Part shown: piece after piece, positions 5,964 to 9,067 of the stretch
How the letters are laid out: each line of letters opens with the position of its first letter
Numbering within the stretch: the first letter of the stretch is position 1
NCBI GenBank assembly: GCA_007136165.1
Contig: SLHK01000178.1
Location: 1-9,067 of the forward strand
Origin: Syntrophomonadaceae bacterium
GTDB taxonomy: Bacteria; Bacillota; Dethiobacteria; PWVN01
Reading direction: 5' to 3'
Length of the DNA: 9,067 nucleotides
The notes under the pieces: generated by a model
What the model was told of the DNA's origin: nothing
Databases searched by the model: none
Seen by the model: the letters and a program-made list of their open reading frames with translations, nothing else
Translations under genes and position numbers: made by a program

Positions 5964-6689
5964 TTATTTCCCCGGTCCCACCGCCGACATGTAGATAACC
6001 GTCTCCTCCACCCCGTCCAGTTCCAGCACGTCATCCACTTCCCCGTCAAAGAAAGCCCCCACCTGGCAGGACCCCAGGCCTAAGGCAACGGCGGCCAGGG
6101 CCAGGTTCTGGGCGGCATGGCCGGCGTCCAGGTATATGTAGCGGTAGGCCCGCTGGTCATACTTCCATTTACAGCGCTCCACCAGGGCGCTCCAGGCAAA
6201 AACAGCGGGGGCCCTCGCCAGCATGTTTTGACCCAGGGCCGCCCGGGCCAGGGCTGCCCCCCACTCTCCCGGCCTAACCAGGGCCAGGCCGTGCTGGAAA
6301 ACCTCATAATGGTACACCCCCGGCTCAAGGCCCCGGACGTTATTGGCCACCACATAGGTTTCTATGGGGTAAAGAGCCCCGGCCGAGGGGGCGGTGCGCA
6401 GCTGGTGCTGACGGGTATCCCGGGATATTCCCTGGGATGCCCAGAGGAGCTGCCCCAGGGTTCCTTTGTCCATGGCACCGGGCCCGTAGGCGCGGACAGA
6501 CCGTCTCTCCTTGAGGAGGGAATAAAGGGGGCCGCCCCCTTCCGTGTCGGGATCCTCCAGCTGAATTCGCTCCCTGTCCGGGGGATAGGCTTTATAGGGG
6601 TCGGGTTTTTTATTCCAGTTAAGGCTCCTGCCGCTTAAAGAACCCCGGGTGTATTTGCTTTTTCTCTGGAAATCATCTCCGTAAGACAT
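5964..6689 (-). CDS. SagB/ThcOx-family nitroreductase-fold flavin oxidoreductase
   Basis: A 241-residue FMN-dependent oxidoreductase of the nitroreductase superfamily. Visible features: RRSVRAY at 62-68 (FMN phosphate-binding arginines), PSAGALYPIETYV at 101-113, YRYIYLDAGHAAQNLALAA at 182-200 and GLGSCQVGAF at 204-213, the pattern of SagB/ThcOx enzymes. Relatives in peptide biosynthesis oxidise thiazolines and oxazolines to azoles. Here no YcaO cyclodehydratase or precursor peptide is in view, so the substrate is unknown. The N-terminal 30 residues (YTRGSLSGRSLNWNKKPDP) are of the kind seen in stand-alone bacterial members. ATG 6689 has AAAGGGG six bases upstream. It starts 33 bases after arcC ends with no terminator between, so the two are probably co-transcribed. 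The family is confident; the role is not. Confidence 0.9.
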   Translation of the reverse strand: MSYGDDFQRKSKYTRGSLSGRSLNWNKKPDPYKAYPPDRERIQLEDPDTEGGGPLYSLLKERRSVRAYGPGAMDKGTLGQLLWASQGISRDTRQHQLRTAPSAGALYPIETYVVANNVRGLEPGVYHYEVFQHGLALVRPGEWGAALARAALGQNMLARAPAVFAWSALVERCKWKYDQRAYRYIYLDAGHAAQNLALAAVALGLGSCQVGAFFDGEVDDVLELDGVEETVIYMSAVGPGK

Positions 6690-6722
6690 GGTTTTCCCCT
6701 TTCTTCAGTGGTTAATCTTACC

Positions 6723-7667
6723 TTAATTTGTAACCAGGGTGCCCGAGATTCCTTCCAGGGCCTCCATGGATTTATACAGGGAAGTAATAATGGCTTTTCT
6801 GCCGGGCTTGCCCTTGACAAACCTGGCAGCGGCCTGCACCTTGGGAAGCATGCTGCCGGGGGCAAAGTGGCCTTCTTCCATGTACCTTTCAGCCTCTGCC
6901 GCAGTCATCCGGTCCAGGTCTTTCTGGTCCGGCCTGTTGAAATTCAGGGCCACTTTATCCACTTCTGTAAGTATTAAGAGGGTGTCGGCGCCTATGTTTT
7001 CTGCCAGCTTTTCCGCCGCCAGGTCCTTGTCGATTACGGCAGCTATCCCTTCCAGGGAGCCGTCATCCTTTTCAATGACGGGGATACCGCCGCCGCCTGC
7101 CGCCACCACAATGGTGGTATCCCACATGCCTTTCAGGCAGGAGAATTCCACAATTTTTTGGGGCATGGGGGAGGCCACCACCCGGCGCCAGCCCCGGCCG
7201 GCGGCGTCTTCCTTCATGAGGTATCCTTTTTCCCGGGCCAGGGCTTCCGCCTCTTCCCGGGTGTAAAAAGAGCCAATGGGTTTTGTCGGTTCAAGGAAGG
7301 CCGGATCCTCTCTATCCACCACCACCTGGGTTATCACCGCTGTTACCGGCACATTCCGTTTTCTTTTTTTTAGGGCGTTTCCCAGGGCTTGCTGGATGTG
7401 GTAACCGATATAGCCCTGGCTCATGGCCCCGCAGGCATCAAAGGGCATGGCCGGAACACCGGGGGCGGCTTCATAGGCCTGCATGATCTGGCCGACCTGG
7501 GGGCCGTTCCCGTGGACAATGGCCAGCTCATAACCGCTGCAGCTCATTTCCGCAATGTACTCCACCGTTTTCTTTATCACCTCTAGTTGAGCCTCGGCCG
7601 TGGCGGGGACGCCTTTCTGCTGCAGGGCATTTCCCCCCAGGGCTACCACAACTTTTTCTACAGCCAT
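6723..7667 (-). CDS. arcC: Carbamate kinase
   Basis: A cytoplasmic amino-acid-kinase-fold enzyme catalysing the reversible reaction of carbamoyl phosphate with ADP to give ATP and carbamate. The start is set at ATG 7667 (MAVEKVVVALGGNAL): GGAGG lies seven bases upstream and the resulting 314 residues match the family, whereas the longer reading from 7718 adds 17 unrelated residues and no good ribosome binding site. Motifs: GGNAL at 11-15, VHGNGPQVG at 51-59, SQGYIGYHIQ at 83-92, AAGGGGIPV at 189-197, DKD at 213-215 and GSMLPKV at 271-277. No arginine deiminase, ornithine or other carbamoyltransferase gene lies nearby, so the source of carbamoyl phosphate is not shown here. It has a long leader and is followed by the SagB-like gene. 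Confidence 0.95.
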   Translation of the reverse strand: MAVEKVVVALGGNALQQKGVPATAEAQLEVIKKTVEYIAEMSCSGYELAIVHGNGPQVGQIMQAYEAAPGVPAMPFDACGAMSQGYIGYHIQQALGNALKKRKRNVPVTAVITQVVVDREDPAFLEPTKPIGSFYTREEAEALAREKGYLMKEDAAGRGWRRVVASPMPQKIVEFSCLKGMWDTTIVVAAGGGGIPVIEKDDGSLEGIAAVIDKDLAAEKLAENIGADTLLILTEVDKVALNFNRPDQKDLDRMTAAEAERYMEEGHFAPGSMLPKVQAAARFVKGKPGRKAIITSLYKSMEALEGISGTLVTN

Positions 7668-7831
7668 AAACCTTCCTCCGTTCCTAGTATTCTCCCATTT
7701 AGGCAAACTGCATAACACCGGCCTGGCTGCCGGCGGGGTTTCACGGCAGAAGCGAAAGCCCCTAAAGGAGAATTCTTTCGGGGTAGGGTACTTTCCTGCA
7801 GACGGGCCTCACTTTGTTGATGTAATTTTCT
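7668..7831 (-). promoter_or_regulatory. Long structured leader of arcC
   Basis: From the likely start near 7831 the arcC transcript would have an untranslated leader of about 164 bases. It contains CCGGC-AGCCAG-GCCGG (a 5-bp GC hairpin near 7733-7718), the complementary pairs CCCC/GGGG and CGAAAG/CTTTCG arranged so that they cannot nest, and CTGCA/TGCAG segments that could close the whole fold. It does not match the ykkC, cobalamin, TPP, FMN or T-box patterns as I remember them. The pairing is seen; a riboswitch role is inference. Confidence 0.3.
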
Positions 7832-7877
7832 ACCTTCATTATACCTTCTCTTGACAATCCGATAAACAGATTATTTT
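7817..7877 (+). promoter_or_regulatory. Candidate promoter(s) for the small ORF and symporter
   Basis: Two options are visible. TTGATG (7817-7822) and TATACC (7840-7845) have 17-base spacing, the latter overlapping the arcC -10 on the other strand. A consensus TTGACA (7851-7856) has TATTTT (7872-7877) at a short 15-base spacing. Neither is ideal and the choice is open. Confidence 0.35.
7838..7866 (-). promoter_or_regulatory. Probable arcC promoter
   Basis: On the minus strand a perfect TATAAT lies at 7843-7838. The best -35 at 17-base spacing is a weak TTTATC (7866-7861). The -10 is convincing, the -35 is not, so activation by a regulator is possible. Confidence 0.45.
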
Positions 7878-7933
7878 CAGCAAAAACCCTGTCCCAGGCA
7901 GGAAATATGCATTTTCCCGTCGAAAAAACTACT

Positions 7934-8023
7934 TTGTAGGATGGTAAAACGGTTAATCTATGACCGGAGCCTGCTCTTTGCCGGCTCAGATTTCTGACTC
8001 ACTCCTACGGGGGGTATTTTTTT
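7934..8023 (+). promoter_or_regulatory. Possible transcription attenuator upstream of the symporter genes
   Basis: GTAGGA (7936-7941) is exactly complementary to TCCTAC (8003-8008). The enclosed stretch can form GAGCC/GGCTC (7967-7971 with 7983-7987) and GGTT/GACC (7951-7954 with 7962-7965). The 3' arm overlaps an alternative hairpin CTCC-TACG-GGGG (8002-8013, UNCG-type loop), followed after GTA by seven T (8017-8023), which resembles a weak terminator. The two states exclude each other. No known riboswitch consensus was recognised. Confidence 0.4.
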
Positions 8024-8054
8024 GCCCCTAACCAAAGAGAAGGGAGAGATTCAT

Positions 8055-8159
8055 GTGTATTTTGGTTTAGCGCCCGGAGTGCTGGCTGTTTTTTTAGGCC
8101 TTCCCCTGCTCATTACAGGGCTGCTGCTGCTTTGGGGACTGGCCTACCGGCCGGATTGA
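8055..8159 (+). CDS. Small single-membrane-segment protein, probable symporter accessory subunit
   Basis: A 34-codon ORF starting at GTG 8055, with GGGAGAG (8042-8048) six bases upstream, and ending at TGA 8157-8159. It reads VYFGLAPGVLAVFLGLPLL then ITGLLLLWGLAYRPD. This is one hydrophobic helix of about 23 residues with a short N-terminal part and a charged RPD tail. Its length, topology and place 48 bases before a sodium:solute symporter gene fit the very small accessory proteins encoded next to some bacterial and archaeal symporters. The overlapping ATG at 8053 gives only five codons. The ribosome binding site and hydrophobicity are seen; the accessory role is inferred from context. Confidence 0.65.
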   Translation: MYFGLAPGVLAVFLGLPLLITGLLLLWGLAYRPD

Positions 8160-8207
8160 AGGTGAGGGCAAGTAAAACGGTAAAATGGTAGAAAAGGAGC
8201 TGTAGAA

Positions 8208-9067
8208 GTGGAAAAAAATCTAATGCTGTTAATCATCCTGGCTTACTTCGGACTGGTACTTTTCATCGGGGCCAGGGTTTCCCGCATGGTGAAGACCTCT
8301 GAAGATTTCTTCCTGGCCGGGCGCAACCTGGGTTTTCTCTCTTTTATCATGCTGATTATCGGGTCCATCATCAGCGGCATGACGGTCCTGGGGTCCAGCG
8401 GCCTCTCCTATGTGGCGGGCTGGCCCAGCATGTGGGAACCCATCTTTGTAACCCTGAGCATCGCCGTCCTCATAACCCTATTCGGTGCGAAGCTCTACAG
8501 GGTAAGCCGCAAATTCGACTACTATACGGTACAGGATTACCTGTCCCACCGCTTTGAAAGCCCCCGGACCATCCGGGCGGTGGCGGGGATTTCCGGAATT
8601 ATCATCAGTTTTATCTATCTGACGGGGCAGTTGACAGCCATCAGCATCATTCTCTCCTGGCTTTTGGGGATAGAGCATGTGTATGCCCTGCTGATAGCCA
8701 CCGTGGTGGTAGCCCTTTATGTCCTGCTGGGCGGCCTCTATGCCGTGGCCTATACCACCCTGATGCAGGCTTTGGCCCTGCTCATCGGCACCATCGTCAT
8801 AACACCTTTTATCATTCAAGCTGCCGGCGGGCTTACGGCCATCAATACCGGGCTGGCCGCTATAAATCCCGATTTTATAGCAGCCGCCTATCCCCAGGTC
8901 CACCCTCCCCCGGCGGGAAACGCTTTTCTGACCCCCTATTTTATTGTGTCTTTCTTTTTCCTCCTGACCTTTGGCCTGGCAACGGCCCCTCATGCCCTGA
9001 ACAATATCCTGTCGGCCCGGAAGGCCAGTTATTTCCGCTGGGCGCCCCTGATAGCCTTTGTCTTCTA
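8208..9067 (+). CDS. Sodium:solute symporter (SSS family), 5' part
   Basis: The first 286 residues of a membrane transporter truncated by the window edge. The start GTG 8208 has GGAG (8196-8199) eight bases upstream; ATG 8223 is an in-frame alternative but would trim the first helix. The helix pattern fits the LeuT-fold SSS family: TM1 at about 5-24, SEDFFLAGRNLGF at 31-43 (a hallmark after TM1), TM2 at 43-62 with IGSIISGMT, then helices near 78-94, 124-151, 157-175, 183-205 and 242-260. The signature GGLYAVAYTTLMQ at 175-187 is clear, with Thr where many members have Asp (T-D). It probably imports a small organic solute with Na+; the substrate cannot be read from sequence. It is divergent from arcC and preceded by the small membrane ORF. 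Confidence 0.93.
   Translation, partial: MEKNLMLLIILAYFGLVLFIGARVSRMVKTSEDFFLAGRNLGFLSFIMLIIGSIISGMTVLGSSGLSYVAGWPSMWEPIFVTLSIAVLITLFGAKLYRVSRKFDYYTVQDYLSHRFESPRTIRAVAGISGIIISFIYLTGQLTAISIILSWLLGIEHVYALLIATVVVALYVLLGGLYAVAYTTLMQALALLIGTIVITPFIIQAAGGLTAINTGLAAINPDFIAAAYPQVHPPPAGNAFLTPYFIVSFFFLLTFGLATAPHALNNILSARKASYFRWAPLIAFVF

Larger units (their letters stand above)
7668..8054. other. Divergent regulatory region between arcC and the symporter genes
   Basis: 387 bases with no convincing gene. The arcC side (7668-7831) is a GC-rich leader with several complementary segments. The centre (7817-7877) is AT-rich and carries promoter-like elements on both strands. GGAAA/TTTCC arms flank a central ATGCAT at 7901-7917 in a near-palindrome. 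The symporter side (7930-8023) holds a possible attenuator. An ORF frame crossing the region on the plus strand (7600-7854) is only antisense to the arcC start and leader. Confidence 0.7.

Noticed and set aside
7668..7718. Longer start for carbamate kinase adding MLCSLPKWENTRNGGRF
   Set aside because: The added residues are not family-like and lack a good ribosome binding site; ATG 7667 has GGAGG at the right distance and the canonical N-terminus.
7668..7831. Known riboswitch classes (guanidine ykkC, cobalamin, TPP, FMN, T-box) in the arcC leader
   Set aside because: None of the conserved core sequences as I know them could be found on the transcribed strand.
7944..8181. 10-base direct repeat GTAAAACGGT at 7944-7953 and 8172-8181
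   Set aside because: Only two copies, short and AT-biased, one in the leader and one between two genes; chance is a sufficient explanation.
8478..8993. Minus-strand frame of 171 residues rich in Gly/Gln/Asp
   Set aside because: It is antisense to the symporter gene; the composition is what hydrophobic transmembrane codons give when read backwards.

Overview
The window reads as part of a chromosome from a Gram-positive bacterium of the Clostridia (Bacillota), probably a thermophilic or syntrophic Peptococcaceae-like lineage. Reasons: strong AGGAGG-type ribosome binding sites before almost every gene, GTG starts, GC-rich coding DNA with AT-rich sigma-A-like promoters, a SpeD of the Thermotoga/Bacillus short type, a Thermotoga/archaeal-type AhcY, and a compact tRNA cluster with encoded CCA ends. 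The genus cannot be fixed from the sequence alone.

Layout. Positions 1 to 7667 are carried almost entirely on the minus strand; the last kilobase is on the plus strand. In minus-strand transcription order: (a) arcC carbamate kinase (7667-6723) and a SagB/ThcOx-like flavin oxidoreductase (6689-5964), closed by a terminator at 5857-5878; (b) a good promoter (5675-5702) driving speD, speE and ndk (5634-3826); (c) a near-consensus promoter (3748-3776) driving five tRNA genes, Thr-Tyr-Gln-Lys-Leu (3726-3295), closed by a strong terminator (3256-3285); (d) a TPR protein of unknown role (3200-2172), ahcY (2100-844), mtnP (828-46) and the first codons of a further gene that may be mtnA (33-1). On the plus strand, divergent from arcC, lie a roughly 390-base regulatory region, a 34-codon single-membrane-segment ORF (8055-8159) and the 5' part of a sodium:solute symporter gene (8208-9067, cut by the window edge).

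How the genes fit together. Two blocks serve S-adenosylmethionine metabolism. SpeD decarboxylates SAM and SpeE uses the product to make a polyamine, releasing 5'-methylthioadenosine. The ahcY-mtnP-(mtnA?) block handles the by-products, S-adenosylhomocysteine and methylthioadenosine. Two features suggest that this recycling may run through deaminated (inosine-type) intermediates: MtnP has Asn where adenine-specific MTA phosphorylases have Asp, and AhcY is the short Thermotoga/archaeal type.

Most interesting points: the possible 6-oxopurine route; a plant ACL5 (thermospermine synthase)-like signature in SpeE; a short ahcY leader with mutually exclusive pairings around the ribosome binding site; a possible attenuator ahead of the small membrane ORF and symporter; and that small ORF itself. 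No mobile element, CRISPR array or phage gene was seen.
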